DNA of 64,000 nt from Plasmopara viticola (GCA_001695595.3 MBPM02000027.1:434001-498000), one strand, 5' to 3'. Positions 47,728-61,679 are shown, numbered from the stretch's first letter. Made by a program: numbers and translations. Notes: a model not told the origin generated them from the sequence alone.

Positions 47728-50700
47728 TTAACTGCGCAGCCTTTTGTTGGGAGGTTCCTCGTCGAGTAAAAGTGCTTTCAGTGCTTGGAAGCTGCTAGCA
47801 GCTACATCACTTGCTGGTTGATGCATTAGCTTCTTCAATGCAGCAAGCACACCTTCATCCTTGAGCACAGCGATTTGGCCTAAATTTTTGAAGCTCAAAC
47901 TACGATTTCGTAGGTTCTGGAGGTGGTCCAATTTTCGGACAAGTTCTGCGAGCGTCGTGTTTTTTGATAAGTCGTTGGCATTTTCTAGTGAGCTACGCAC
48001 GTACATAGTGACGACTTCTGGAAATTTATCCATCCAGCACATCAATAGTGCGAACGGAAAGTCGTCGTACGGTTCAGGTAACGAGAAAACGCTCTGGAGA
48101 AGACTTGCATCGGGGCTAAAGTTTATAAGACACTTAAGCAAACCCGTCATCGTCTCTGGGCTCTCTTCCGGGTTTACACAAGCCAGCACTTTGCGCGCTG
48201 CTGCCATCATGTTTGCCTCGGCTGCAGCTGAGTACGCTGACTGGAGCTCTGCAATCACGAGATCCCACATGCCGTACTGCTCCCATGAGGTCCAATGCAG
48301 CGACGAGAGTACTATATTAGCTAGGCGGTTCTTGAAAATTGCGAACTCACGCATGACGACACGAGTGCACAGTGAATTTAGCATGCTCGGCGTGATTTGT
48401 CCAAGAAGCAGCTGCACAAGCGCTTCACTGCGACCCATGAGTTTGGACAAAAACGGGTGCTCCATGTTCGCAAACAGGTACGGACACACGAAAAACGCAG
48501 TAGCACTGACTGCATCCGTTTCGTCATTTGACACAGGCAAAGGTACTTGTTCATGCATTAGAGCACAGGCTTGTGCTCGCGCGTCGTCAACTTGCTGGCT
48601 TAAGCTTAAGTCGTTCAAAAGATTTTGAGCTAGGTTGCCGCCAATGGCATCGACGAAAGCAGCGTAGGGTGCCAAAGCTACATCAGGGCTCTTGTTCGTG
48701 CTTCGGGAGCAACAAAATGAAAGCAGCCGGTACGAGACCGTGACATCTCGCGCATGCATAGCCTTTAAAAACGGAATATATAACTCCAGAGATTCGCTTA
48801 GTACCTGATCCAGTATCGAATCAAATACACCTGCAGACGTGGCATTTGGAGAATCGCTGAGAGCAATCCGCGAAGACACAATTATTCGCTCCAGCGAGGC
48901 GTGCAAGAACGAACCCAACGGAGCAGAAATTTCGACAGCGTTGCTTTGTCGAGTCCATGAAATCAAGATATCGTTGAGACACTCCATAAAACTTTCCGAG
49001 GGAGGACAAAACGGATCGGGCATCGTTTGCTGAAAGCGCCTGATGTCATCACGCCCAAGTTTTAAAATGCTTTCAGGAACGTCAGCTGCAAACTGCTTTG
49101 GGGGATTTATCGGCAAAGATGGTGTCACATCATTGGAAGGAGCCATTTCTGTCGTGGAATCAATTGTTTGTTGATTGTCGGGCAGGAAAGACAACGCACC
49201 TAGGGAGTTTGTATCTGATGATGGACCACCACCACCCATGCTTGCGTCCGAATGTGCGGGACTCTGGGAATGCAATAGGGATGTAATTGGGCTACCAGCG
49301 CCAATTGGACTGCTCCGAACCGGCGACTGACGAACGGGCGATTGTCGAATGGGTGACTGCCTTACGGGAGATTGTTGACTAGGAGAAGAAGTTGAACCAG
49401 AAGATCTGGCAGGGCTTCCCCCAGCACTCGTGATTGGGTTTGGCTGCGCTTGACTCTTGTTGCTTTTATCTGCGGAAGGAAAGTGTTCAGGAAATATACG
49501 ATGAAGCTCCGATTGCAGCTCAGGAGCACTCGAAAGTAGCATAGGAAACGACTGGAGGGGAAGAATGGACGGAACAACACCAAGTTTCAAGATCATCGCG
49601 AACGCGGTTGACACGCCCTTCTGCATCAGTGTCCGATTAACTGCTGATGCTGCAAATTTTTCCACCGCAAATACAAGAAATTGAATCATGGAAAGTGTTA
49701 CCACTGGATGACTTTTTAGTGATTTCACCTGGCAAATTAAAGCACAACAATACACACGTAAATCAAAATTCCTCAAAAACTATAAAGAACAATGTGTTTT
49801 GCCAGCCTATACCATTAACAAAATCGCTGGCTCCACAGCCATGATGTTGTCGGACGATTTGAAGTACAAATAGTCGAAGAACATGGCAAGTTGAACTCGA
49901 GCCAAAACACTTGGTGTTTTGCTTCCGTGGCTGGTCCAGTAAGTGAACATTATAAATGTTAGCACCATTTTTAAAAACGCAGTATTTAAAGGTGACTTTG
50001 GTTGTACCAGAGCAGGTAAAGCCACCCCAGAATATGGTAACGCGGAGTGACTTTAGAGCTTAAAACCTGGTTGGAAGGGTGATACACAGCGCAAATGTAG
50101 CGCACAAGGTCGGGCACAATGGCGTCCGAACCGGGGCTGCTCAAAAATTGAGAGGAAAACCACTTTTGATAGCGTGTCACTGATCCAGCTTGCACGCGCT
50201 CCTGATTTTCCTCACATTAATTGCTTGCTTTCAAAAGCAAATTAAAAGTCTTAAACGTACCATCATGAAAAGCAGGTATTCTTCCATTTTTGGGTTTAAA
50301 CGGAAAGCAAGATATTTTGCGGGCGTTGGAATTGCCATTAAACGAGCCACCGAGTAAACAGTGGCTTCCTTTTCAGGCTCACAAGTATCACGAACATTTC
50401 GCAAATGTTTCCAAAGAGCGCTCATTCCCACGATCTGCAGATACAACAAAAAGATGATCATTACTGCTTCACAATCTGACAAAACAACAATACAAATCAA
50501 CGAAGTACTAACATCCTTGGCATCGCTAAGAACACGAACAATCTCTCGTCCAAGTTGTGCCACATCTGTCTGTCGACGGTTCCACAACGTACTGCACAGC
50601 TCCACCTCTTGCTTGAGCAAGCTCGCGTGTTGCGAAGCGGTGTGGTCTAATGAGATTCTTGCAAAAGTGTGAAAAACAAAGGGGATTAGTGCAGAGCACG

Positions 50701-51400
50701 ACAGAAGCCACGCTTCGTGTTCGATGAGAATCCTAATAATCGAAGAAGCTAGCCAGACCGTAGTGCGGCTCGTATCGCCGCCAATCAAATTCCTCATCAA
50801 GCAAACAATAACATTGTCTACCCCCGGTGCATTTAAATGCACGAGTTCTCTAACTAGCCACAACAGCTGACTGCGGCACGCGACAAGCAGCTTGACAAAT
50901 TTGAGATCAATAAGTTTTTGTAGCCAGCCCATACAATTTTTGTAATTGTCGATAGCAGCCACTGCCGTAAGGTAGCGAAGATGCTGCTTGGCCAGCGTTG
51001 GTTCTGTCACTATTGCGTACAACAAGGCGATATCTGGCTGGAAGGGTAGTGGCGCCACGCCATCGGCTGGTTGCTGCTTCAAAATCGCGAGCGCGAGAGC
51101 CTCGTCCTTTCCTTGAATAGTCTTTTGCATATGGTAGAAATGTGCGTACCATTTGCGGTCCATCTCGTCAGGTGCATCCAGCGGCAGGCTATTCAACAGC
51201 TTTGAGTGCGGTATTAGGGCCGCATTGCTGACGGAAGGCACGGGCGACGAGGCACTGGGCTTGGGCTGCAATGTGTCCACCGAAGAGGATGAAGGAGGAG
51301 GAACAGTTGGCGGTGGTGCACTTGCTGAAGTGGGATATGGCACACTTGGAGGGGGCGGCACTACGTGGGCAGAAGGCGGCGGGGGCGGCGGAGGGTCCAT
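47728..51400 (-). CDS. INTS3: Integrator complex subunit 3
   Basis: INTS3 is a scaffold subunit of Integrator, which ends and processes small nuclear and other RNA polymerase II transcripts; in animals it is also part of the SOSS DNA-repair complex. Five exons are inferred: 51400-50513, 50434-50261, one from about 50200, one from about 49990, and 49728-47728. The protein opens with a proline-rich run (MDPPPPPPPSAHVVPPPPS). Landmarks follow: LLWLVRELVHLNAPGVDNV, GGDTSRTTVWLASSIIRIL, TPAKYLAFRLNPKMEEYLLF, RYICAVYHPSNQVLSSK, VEPAILLM and RIFPEHFPS, all closely like animal INTS3. A serine-proline insert (repeated SPVRQSPIRQ units, about 49290-49380) precedes the helical C-terminal half. The intron at 50435-50512 (78 nt) is free of stops and in frame, so ORF calls wrongly retain it. 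Ends in KRLRS, a possible nuclear signal. Confidence 0.92.
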
Positions 51401-53829
51401 AATGCGGAAAGCTTTTGTTCAATGCGGACATACTGTTATCTGTCATATAAGTCAAAAAAAGAGTATGAAAGAGAACCATTGCAGCATTAGGTCGATCATT
51501 AGATCGCGAAAGATGATACGACCCAGACGCTTCGTGGAGACGGAGACAGGCGATTATTTTCGTTTTTTTTACGCCGATGCAGTACTGGAAACTAATGCGA
51601 TTTGGAGTAGTGACGGTGGCAGTAGCAGTAGTGATAGCGACTTTCTGAGACCAGCCGTCTGCACCGCGCTCGTCGCCGCCGCCGCCGAGCCAACAGAGTC
51701 GTACCTAAACGCACATCTAGGAGACACAATTATTTGTTAAGAGGCAATGCTCTGTTCAATCTCGAGAGTCTACAGGATGGTGCACTTAATAACAATGATG
51801 AGAACGACTACGACTCGCTCGACGATTTCGAGCCGGGGAAAGACGAGATGGAAGCGAAAAACCATATGCGAGAGAGAAACAACTCGGTAAATTTGCCGCT
51901 ACAGGGTCTCAGAATGCACCTTCTTTGGAATAAAAGTGTCGAGCCTCGGTGCTTTTTCATTCAAACAGGGCTTCGCGCCCTTCTGGGACTTGTACGTCCC
52001 TTCAAGATATGGGAAAGATAAGGGAGACTAGAAGCAAGAAAAGTGATTTTGCGAGCAGATGCAATGTCGCAAAGCTAAACGATCTCTTGCTGCGCTCACG
52101 CGTCGTGTGCATTGCGCTAATGCTTATCGTTACCGCAAGCAGAGTGAGTTCCTAAGGGTGTGTTACAAACGTGCTCTGGTTGAAAAACCAGGATACAAAA
52201 TGAAGGAATCCTCTGTGGTGGCAACAAGTGATAGCGACAATAGTAATAACAACAAAAAGCTGACTCTGTTGCTAACATTGCAGAAGGAAGACGCGGTCAA
52301 AACTACTGTGCCGAGGTTGTTCCCTCGTAAATGGCCTCACTTGCCATACAGAAGTTTGTTTCAGTGGCACATGACACAGATGCTGTTATTGAGTTTCTCA
52401 CTCGTTTGGCTGAGCTGCCAGAAGTAAGTCTTATTTATGAACCACTTGACGCAAACAAGTTTGCAGCCGAAGTGGCAGAGTTGCTAACCTCGCACAAAGT
52501 GATGCTGATTCGAATTCTGTAATTTCTGGTGTATTAGGATTGTTTGCGATGGGAGTGCAGCTGCAGTCATTTACACCCATAACCAAAGCAGTGTTGCAAG
52601 TCAATGCGTTGGGCCAGGCGACATATCTCAAAACTGACGTGACGAAGAATGACATATTAATTCATCCTGAATTGCCAAAACTGCTTGAGCTATACTGCTC
52701 GCGTTTGGCACGACACGTGGCGGGGCCGATGTTTGCAGCTACGTATCCTCGCAGTTTAGTGGTCCAATGGAAAATCTATTCCTATCAGCCTTCTACGAGT
52801 GACGCTATTGCGACGGATGGCTAATTTTTATACATATATGGGCGGTTCGGTCTCTTTTAGATTGGCACTGGAAGAGGGAAGACGGTACGTGGTTTTGTGT
52901 ATGCCCATAACAAAAAGTATGTCCGCGGCCGTAACGCTGAGCGATCGTGGCTTTGCTATATAGGGGGAGCCTCCTTTATTGCCGTATTATTTCTATGCCC
53001 GGTCGTGGTGTGGATTGTATTAATACTAACGATTTACAACAAGTGCAAGAGCTTGTCTTAGCTCCGAATCATGCCTTGATTAGCAATGGCACGACGTCTA
53101 TTCTATGATCACGGACGGCGTTGATCTTTTCACGATTCGCTGTATCAATACATATAAAAAGTCTTTGTTCGCAAATAGCGAACGCAAAAGTCGCACTCCT
53201 AAACTGAAAGAGTCAATATTGGTGGGCGAAGGTATTGATGCTGCTCTCGAAAAGAGTGGTAAAACTAACAATCTCTGCCTGAATTACCGGAAGATGTCGC
53301 CAGTAATGTAGGCGATCGCGTTATTCGTGGACGTGATTAGAAATGGTCCAGTCAAGATGGAGAACAGGATAGTCACGGTGGAGCGTATAAGCACCTGGGG
53401 AGGCGTGAAAGGCAGCGGTGTCACGGTTCGGTGAAATCGAAATCAGCGCGTCAATACTTACCGATGAAGCGCAGAAGAATGTTATGACTTGTACATTGTA
53501 CAGGAAAAAGACGGACATTTAACGCGAAAACCTCTTCCGACTGACAAGAGCTTGTGTATGAGTAACAGTGGGGAGAAAAGTACAGTTCAAGAAGGGCCAA
53601 AAGTAGTGCCACGTCACCAACTTGTGCTCTATCGGCACAGAGTCGACCGTATCACTTCCATTTTGAAACTTGAGGAGCCTGACGTTGATCTCTTTTTAAA
53701 CTCGATACCTTTTGGGGGTAGACGTATGCACGGCTCTACAGATAGTGGACATAGAAGGCCACAGAGTTGGGGCGGGAGTACCTACTGCACCTTCATGCTC
53801 ATACAGTCACATCATGCTTTTTGAAAACT

Positions 53830-53940
53830 TCGTGGATTTGCGATGGTGGCATGCCTAACTGTTTTGGAGACAACACCGCAAAACGATATCGCTGTACCTC
53901 GGGTTGTGATTTTGATTTGTGTGAGTCGTGCTTAAATGCT
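53830..53940 (+). other. ZZ zinc-finger remnant 1 in the HECT pseudogene
   Basis: Reads WICDGGMPNCFGDNTAKRYR then CTSGCDFDLCESCL. The second half keeps the ZZ pattern DFDLCESC. The first C-x2-C pair is altered (C at WIC, then PNC), so the zinc site may already be partly degraded. Confidence 0.75.
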
Positions 53941-56900
53941 ACGGAGACAGACAAAACATCGACTCAAAAGAGAATTTTAGGAGGAAAAGCTGTATATGAT
54001 GATGATTTATTCATTACGGAAGATATTCCGGATGACACCGTTCGCGGTGCAGATGATGATTGTGTGATGAGTGATGTTAGCACTCATCTTGAACCATTAT
54101 TATACCAAAGCGTCCATTCATTTGCTGCCTTTGATGTGTCACATTTTGCTGAGAGCACTCAAAAGCCTTACTTTTAAAGACGGAGGAAAACAAATAATAC
54201 AACAGACAGAAGATCAATTAGTAAATGATCTCGCTACATTCTGGTGTGGGCAATACACAAGGAGTGTCAAGTAGCGCTTAGGAAAAATGAACTTCTGTTT
54301 TATAAAGCATTGATATGGTTGCATACGTGTGGTGTATACCTTCGCGAACTAATGATCATTCCTACTGTGTCTAGCGTTGTTCTGGCAGCAGAGCCCCAAT
54401 CGGGAGCATTAAATACTCTCTTTGTTGCCGGTACATTTTACGCCAGTCACGGGCAACTGTACGTTGTATCTCCTCCAGGTCTGAGTAGTGGAGGTCAGGA
54501 GCGCAAAGAATATGCATAGTGTGCTGTCGGCTCATGTGATGCATCTTCGTTCTACTCATTAAAGGATGGCGCGTTACTTGCAGACAATCCAGTGCTGCTG
54601 AATGGAATACCCGCGGGATCACCTACTTGCGTTAACATTGCACGCGCAATCGGATTTTTGTTTATCGGGCTATTTAAATTGCATAGAGGAGTACGTGGAT
54701 CATTTGCATCAAATTCAAACAGCATAAGGAGCACACACTTGTTGTAAACGTTAATTTGGCAGACAATGGAAAGCTAGTTATCTCGCAAATTGCTCAACCG
54801 GTGCAAAAGAGAGCAGCTTCACTAGCGTTTAAACACCCTCGAGCTGGCTTGCAGGAAACACTATACAAAACAGAGCAAGGGGCGTCACAAAACGCGATGA
54901 ATAAGCCCAGTGGTCGACAAAACGAATGGAAAGACGGAGAGGTAAATTAACAATCATATAAGCGTCGGATCAAGAACATACGTGCACGTATAGAAGAGCT
55001 TGATAGGTCTTGTTCGAGAAAGTAATCGGGCTACATTGTTCCTTTCCGTGTGAATTTTTACGACGAAGGACTGCTTCGAATTTTTCGAAGTATCACTTTC
55101 TACTGCAGTGTTTTTACGTTCAAGGAGACTGAATGTAACGACAGTATTGATCACGATGCAGCCTTTCGGCTTGCAGTCGACCTACTTCGTATTTTGACGG
55201 AGACTGTGAAGAGTTTGAGTTTGTAGAGGTTACGATAAAAGCTGACGCGAGCGACAAAACTACTCAAGACCTGTTCCGAGACACTGAGCGCTCTTTAGGA
55301 TATTTATCCAGACATCTGTTCGATCCTGGTGCAACAGAGGTGGGTGCGACTGTGCAGTGTGAGCGCTGAGGTATTACTAGACTTGCACATGTTTTGCATG
55401 TTTGGTATGCGCAAAGGTATATTTACCCGGGCTGCCAATCAGACGTCTTTGTTTCCGCTTTCAAAGATGTCATGGGCGATTTTGCGCCAGCTCATGTGGG
55501 TGAAGAAGCTCACGAAGTCTTTGAATTACCTGAGTCATTTTTCTCCATAATGTAGGAGCCTCATGAGTTTTTAACACTGCGCTATAAAAGTGACTGTGAC
55601 GTAGGCTAATCAAGAAATTTGTTGTACTGCTTGATGGATGATGGATGTATCTCTATCGCTGACTATGTGCCAATACGATTCCTTGAAATGCTTTTTAAGC
55701 TGTCAAGTCTCGAAAGTGGAGCTAGCACTTAACGTGAAATTATGTTGCCTAAAATCAATGTATCGCCGCTCCAAACTCCAGTAAATAAAGCTTTGTATGC
55801 CGTGATGAATAATTACTGTGCTCGAAAATATGATGCCAACGCTGAGTTGACGTCAGCATTTAGCCAGGAGGTAAAACAAGGGATGCTGGAAACAACAGCA
55901 AAGGTTAAGCGCTTTGCGCAGGTGTGCATTGATAGCTCATTGGATACGCTACGTAGCTACGACATTTGGTGTGCCGGCTCAAATGATGCTCTAGGTAACT
56001 GGGATATACACGCATCTGTAGTGAGAACCATCTTGCCCGTCATCGTTGCTTTCATTCCGAATTTTTCTGACTATTTCTCGGTTGAGCTCCGTGATCGTTT
56101 ATTTATTGTCATAATGCTCTAGATACATTTTTTATTTAAGTATGAGCTCCGGCAATGCTAAAACGAAGGCGGTGCTTAGCGCCACCACCATCTTGAAAGG
56201 ATACCGAGTTGTGGAGAAACCACATCCATACAGTCACGCATAGCCCAAATTTCGCCGGGTAGTGTACATTCCAGAAGCTAGCGGGCTACATTTCGATTTT
56301 GATCCGCGCTGTCAAACGTCTGGAGAAGCTGATGTCGTGTCCATTTCGTCTGAACATGCTTGAAATAATGCTGATTACTCACCTTTTAATTGCAAAGGCT
56401 TTGGGGAAGAAGGTGCGTGTTTCTTCGGCTCGTACTCGCGAGGAAATTGGCCGGTTAGAGGGATTACGGTGGTAGGAGATACTGCAACTGCCATGCTCTG
56501 TGTGACAACGCACGGTCGATACGAAATCGATAATAAACATACATGGGGGCTTAAATGTACGGTGCGAGGCTTTTTGTAGGACCCAAATGACATGGCTGTC
56601 TAAACTAGGATGCGCTTTGGCAAATGCATGCAGCCTTTTTGGAAGTGACCTTTTGCGAGGTCCGTCTTTGCAAAGCGCTGAGAAAGCTTGTCAATCGTGG
56701 GTGATGCAGCGGCACCTATTTCATTTGCCAATTTCCTTGTGCACCGTACTGAATACTAATTGAGAACTTGTCGATGACATCTTATCACAAGAAACGAGGT
56801 GAAATGTTTTTATCAACTCTTAACAAATATTTGCGTCTTCGTACTCTATCTCCTAAACATTCTACGCCTTGTTGGACTGTTTAAATACAAGAAGCCGCTA

Positions 56901-57514
56901 CTATGCTGTTGGTGCGCTCACAATCTTGTCAGCTAGCTGCATGGCTAGCAAGTATGGAAAATCATGCAGTGTGTCCTAACGAAGTTGAAAACGCACTTTT
57001 TTGTCGAATCGCAGTTGAGCTGGAGAAATTGGAGCTATGGATGATGCTCTAAGTCCAAATATTTAAATGAATGGCTCTACCTGTTAATAGATAAGACTAG
57101 CGTGAGGGAAGCGATGGATTCGCTATGTTCTTCATTTCGTAGGCGATGAAATGTTCGATCTCAATATTTATATCCCACACTTGACTGGAAGCGAAATGGT
57201 TTTGGGGTTGACAATTCAAGACGTCATGATTAAACGAGTGAGAGAGCTGAGGTCGCCTATTCTCGCGAGTGATTTTCCGCCGAATATGTGCCTCCCACGA
57301 GCAATAGCGTGCATGATAAACTTTCAAACATTTTGTTGTTATTTTTTAAAGCGAAGTGGCCACCAAAAAATTGGTAGACGCAGCAAACAGTGTGGGAAAT
57401 CCCGACATTGGTCTGTTACATATATCACTTGAAGGCAGTATAATGAAGGATGCCGTGAGCACAGCTATCCTGAAAGCACCAACTGAACGAAGGATCGTGC
57501 GGCTTAAACTAAAG

Positions 57515-57656
57515 CATCCAAGTGTGCGGTGTGACAGCTGTAATCAAAATCCTTTACGCGGCTTTCGAATTAAGTGCTCCAATTGCTCCAACTACGACTT
57601 GTGCACGAAATGTTACACGGATCAGATTCATTACTTAGATCATCCGCTCTTGCGCG
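57515..57656 (+). other. ZZ zinc-finger remnant 2 in the HECT pseudogene
   Basis: A well-preserved ZZ finger: VRCDSCNQNPLRGFRIKCSN, CSNYDLCTKCY, and histidines near the end (HYLDHPL). All expected cysteine pairs and the final histidines are present, which suggests decay of the gene is recent or uneven. Confidence 0.85.
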
Positions 57657-60371
57657 TGACTGACTCGACTGGTACTGGAGATTTGCTGATACCGCGCTTG
57701 AAAGGTGGAGGTATTTTCTATAAGACGACAATGGTAGGAACGAAAGCGTGGAAGGGAATTCTACTTCGCGTATTGCTTGATTTCCAAGGATACATTATTT
57801 ACAATTTCGAAAGTCGACACGAATGTCTTGATACTGCCAACACGCATGCTCAACACGGATTTCTTGTGACCATTGCGCATTAAGACGATATGGCGGAGGT
57901 GGACGCGCTGCATGACTTGGAAGGAAGCATGCTAATTAATTTTAAACCGGGCTCTCTACGTCATTCTCAACGCTTACCTCTGCCGGGCGATAAAATTCTG
58001 GCCAATAGAGCAAATCGAGATGCCATCAACGCATTAAATAAGAGGGCGTTCTTTGTCAGTGCAGGCACACGTCGGCGTAGTCAAAAGGTCGATGATGGGC
58101 AACAAGTGGCATCCGAGTTGGTTGCTTTACTGCGCTTGATGATTTACAACCGCTTAACCATGCAAAATGGCGGATTCGCACCTTATGAAAGATGACCGAA
58201 ATACTTATAGAGACGCCAGGCCCGCTTACTGATTTAGCTGATTTGAGTACGACGCCTAGCGATGCAATTATTTTGACACTTGGAGTCGCCCAAGTTCTTG
58301 GTGAATTTCGTGAGCCATTGCGAGTTGGTGGAAACGTTTTGTAATCGAATAATGCACCCGACGGGGCTAGAAGCGGAAAAAAGAGTGTCATTTAATCGTA
58401 CGCATTTGGTGGTGACGACTTTATAAATGCAACTTTGGATATTATTAATGAATGTGTCCTCACATAGTAAAGAACTCACATTCGGGGTATCATTTCATCC
58501 ACGTCATCACTTTTTCATTCAATGTCACTCGTAGATTTGTTTAACGACGGCGTAGGAGGAGACAAAAAGTGGCTAAAGCGATTCTATGGTGGTAGTTCGA
58601 TAGAAATGCCACTAATTGGCTTAACCTGTGAGGTTGTACATTTATCCAGATGCTTACACCCTTGGCTCCTGCGTGGCCGTCATTACTCGTTAATCAAGGT
58701 ATTGCAATTAGCTTACCTTATTGAGTAGTGAGTAGCTTAACATCGGTGTCTACAAAATGCTGACATGATGTTATTTGCTTCAGACGAACGGTTACTGTCC
58801 TGCTATGTTATTTAAGCTAGCACACGTGTGCGTTCATGACCTAAAAGTGGAAGAGATGGCAGAGAAGCGGGAATTACATTAGAAAATGGAGTGGTTGCGT
58901 TCTCGAGATGTGCACTTTTCGCTTGCAACAAGGCCAATTACATCAAGCTCGTGTTCAGCAAGTGACTGCAAAAGCTGTGTTTTTCGGCCCTTAGCGCCGG
59001 CGCAAGAGGATTTATTGACTTCTATGTCAATTTGTAGCGAAGCCGAGCCATTGGAATAATTTTATAATCTTTACACGTTTTCGTCACGCAAGGACTTACC
59101 GCAACACTCAGGCCGCAATAGGACGTTGTTTGAGTCGACTTAACCTACACTGTAGCAACCTGATAAGATACGGACACTTCCTGTAACAAAATGTCGATTT
59201 TTGCTTCTGCAGGCACTTCTTTCTGGGCTGAAATTTCGTCTTAACTTATCAAGTGCCGTCTTGCAAAGTAGATCATTTACTGTGATCAGCGATAGTCCTC
59301 CTCAATCACTGTTTTTTTATTCATGTTTCAGATGCAACGTACATCCTATACTGATGCAATTGCCCGCATGAAGCAGCCTGGAGTTCTTCCGCGACAAACG
59401 GTGCACGGATCAAATCTTCGGATACTTTGGGGATAAGAAGGGCCTCAGCTATCTCTCTGCACTCGTTGTTCCTGGTGACAAATTCTACCTTCGGACGTCC
59501 CAGGGCACTAACACTCGGTACAAGTTTCGTGTGGATGCTTTCACAGCTGACTTTGGACTCGCACTGTGGCTTTGCGAGGAGATACACCGATAGCTTTTGG
59601 CTGTTCGATTTTCATGTTACGAAATAGAGACAGTGCTTCCAACATCTTCAATGCGCTAAAAGAGGTTTAATTAAAATTGTCGCTTGCTTGCCAGCTGATG
59701 CAAAGATTGCCATGTACCAGATCACGACGAAGTTGATGAATTTTGCCTTTAACAAGGGAGCAATGCATGCTCTTCCGATCCTAAAGTTCTCAAAACTGGT
59801 CAAAGAGGTGTCATTCGTAACGACTACGAGCGCTCGACACAGAAGGGTTTCTACTCATTGTTGACTTAGCAGTTGACCAAGCTCGTTTCTCTGGTCCAAG
59901 AAGGATCGTTCATGAAGGGTGAGTCTTCGTCACTACTATGTGACGCCTGGTGGAAAGAGTTCGTGCGAATGGCAAAATTTTTCCAAGTTTTGGCTCAAGG
60001 CGAGCGAGGAATTGCAACTCCTGACGAATCCAGACGAATATATTGTGGTCGCGCACCGATCGAGGGGATTAAAACAGCGCATACAACTCTTGCCTATCGT
60101 GACTTATATATCGTGTCCAATGTTCTGTTCATGCCTCTTGATTGTGCCGGCCAAACATTGGGCTACGCCATGATAGACGTTGGCCGAGCTGAAACTACTA
60201 CGAATTTGCTGGATCGAATTCCGAAAGAATTTTTCAACTTGAAGACGGATTTTCGTCAGAAGAAAATCGTGATTTAATTGCTAAAGTTGAAACTGTCTGT
60301 GGCATTCCGGACTGCTTTTTCAACGATAGCATGACATACACTCAAATGATGGTGCCGATCCTAGCAAAGAT

Positions 60372-60585
60372 GTATGGGCGTGCAGTGCATGCACGCTAGA
60401 AAACCTTTTAGATGGCGTGGAATGCGTTGCGTGTGGCTCCCCCATTCCACCAGAGATGGCATCTTTAGTCCAAACCAGTTTAAAGATGCAGGGACGGAAA
60501 CTTATTTAAATGGTTGGACATGCACTACTTGCACATTTATTAACAATTGGGCTGATTCGACTTGAGACGCATGCTCGATGGAACG
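60372..60585 (+). other. Pair of RanBP2-type zinc-finger remnants in the HECT pseudogene
   Basis: The first reads WACSACTLENLLDGVECVAC with all four cysteines. The second begins WTCTTCTFINNWADST, but the next codon, at 60563-60565, is TGA where the third zinc-ligand cysteine is expected; DACS follows. RanBP2-type fingers bind ubiquitin or RNA. Confidence 0.8.
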
Positions 60586-61679
60586 TAGCGCAGATTTTGC
60601 TCCTCCATCGCAGCCATCCTTCACTGAAATGGAAGATGGCATGCACAATAAAGGCAATTGCATGGCGCAACGTGCAGATGCTGCGCGATACAAATTAAGT
60701 GTTGCACGATTAACCGACATTGTACGCGTAGCAGATGAAACCAGTGTTGTACCAAAGCGGATGAATAGTTCTCTGCATCACAGGTACTTTCAAAAAGCAT
60801 TTTCTAGCAAAGCCCATGTAGCACCAGAACTGATGGATGTCGGTATAGGTTCAGAGCTTTGCCGAGTACTCATACATTTAACTTGTCAGTGCAGCTATTC
60901 AGTCGATAGCAAGATAGCAATAGAGGCGTAAACTGCGATAGCCAACGTGACGTGGAACAATCCTCGGGAACTTGTGAGGCTACTAAGCAAGTTGACATCA
61001 TTCGAGGTTTTTGAGAAGGTGAAGCAGAAGTCGCTTTCAGTGTACATATGGCTGCGCTCATCAGGGTACGATCTTCAATTTGAACAAAGCCACTTTGAAT
61101 CTATGGATGACGCTTCAAAGCTCAAGCATAGTGGGCGCATCAGATGTATGGTCCGCTGATTGCATTATGTCGGCACCTTAGCGGTAAAATTGGTGTACTC
61201 CAGCTGACTGATCTTTGTCCAAGTCATTTAAATGCGAAGCACGCGCATGAATACTTGCTAATAGCTTCCCATGAAATCCGAGACTTGCGGCTTCGGCTTT
61301 CGGTTTTGCATCGCTTAACAGATTGCTTGTTGGCGCGCTTCCCCTCGTAAGCCTCCACCAGTGAAATGATCCAAGCTCTTTGCGGAGTCGCATCGTTTCG
61401 ATACGCCAATTAATATTCACCGGTGTCAAGCTTCGATTCTCCGCTCAGACGCAATACAATACCAACTCAGCGCATTCTGTATTCGTAGATACAAAGGGTA
61501 AGCAATCCATCGTGACGATCGACCGAAGAGAAATAGCTGCCAAGCGCAAAAGCATTTGCGTTAAAACCCGCATGTCATTGGCAACTCTACGCGATCCAAA
61601 ACGGTCATTGTTTGCATCAACTATGACACAATTAAGGGCTAGTTCGCCGACCCTGTTGCGTGCAAAGCGTCCTACGAAT

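Noticed and set aside
47861..48628. 255-codon plus-strand frame
   Set aside because: It is the antisense shadow of the INTS3 last exon, whose minus-strand frame matches a known family.
53767..57883. Separate small zinc-finger genes at 53767-54177 and 57356-57883
   Set aside because: Both are pieces of the single decayed ligase: they lie in domain order on one strand and lack starts and ends of their own.
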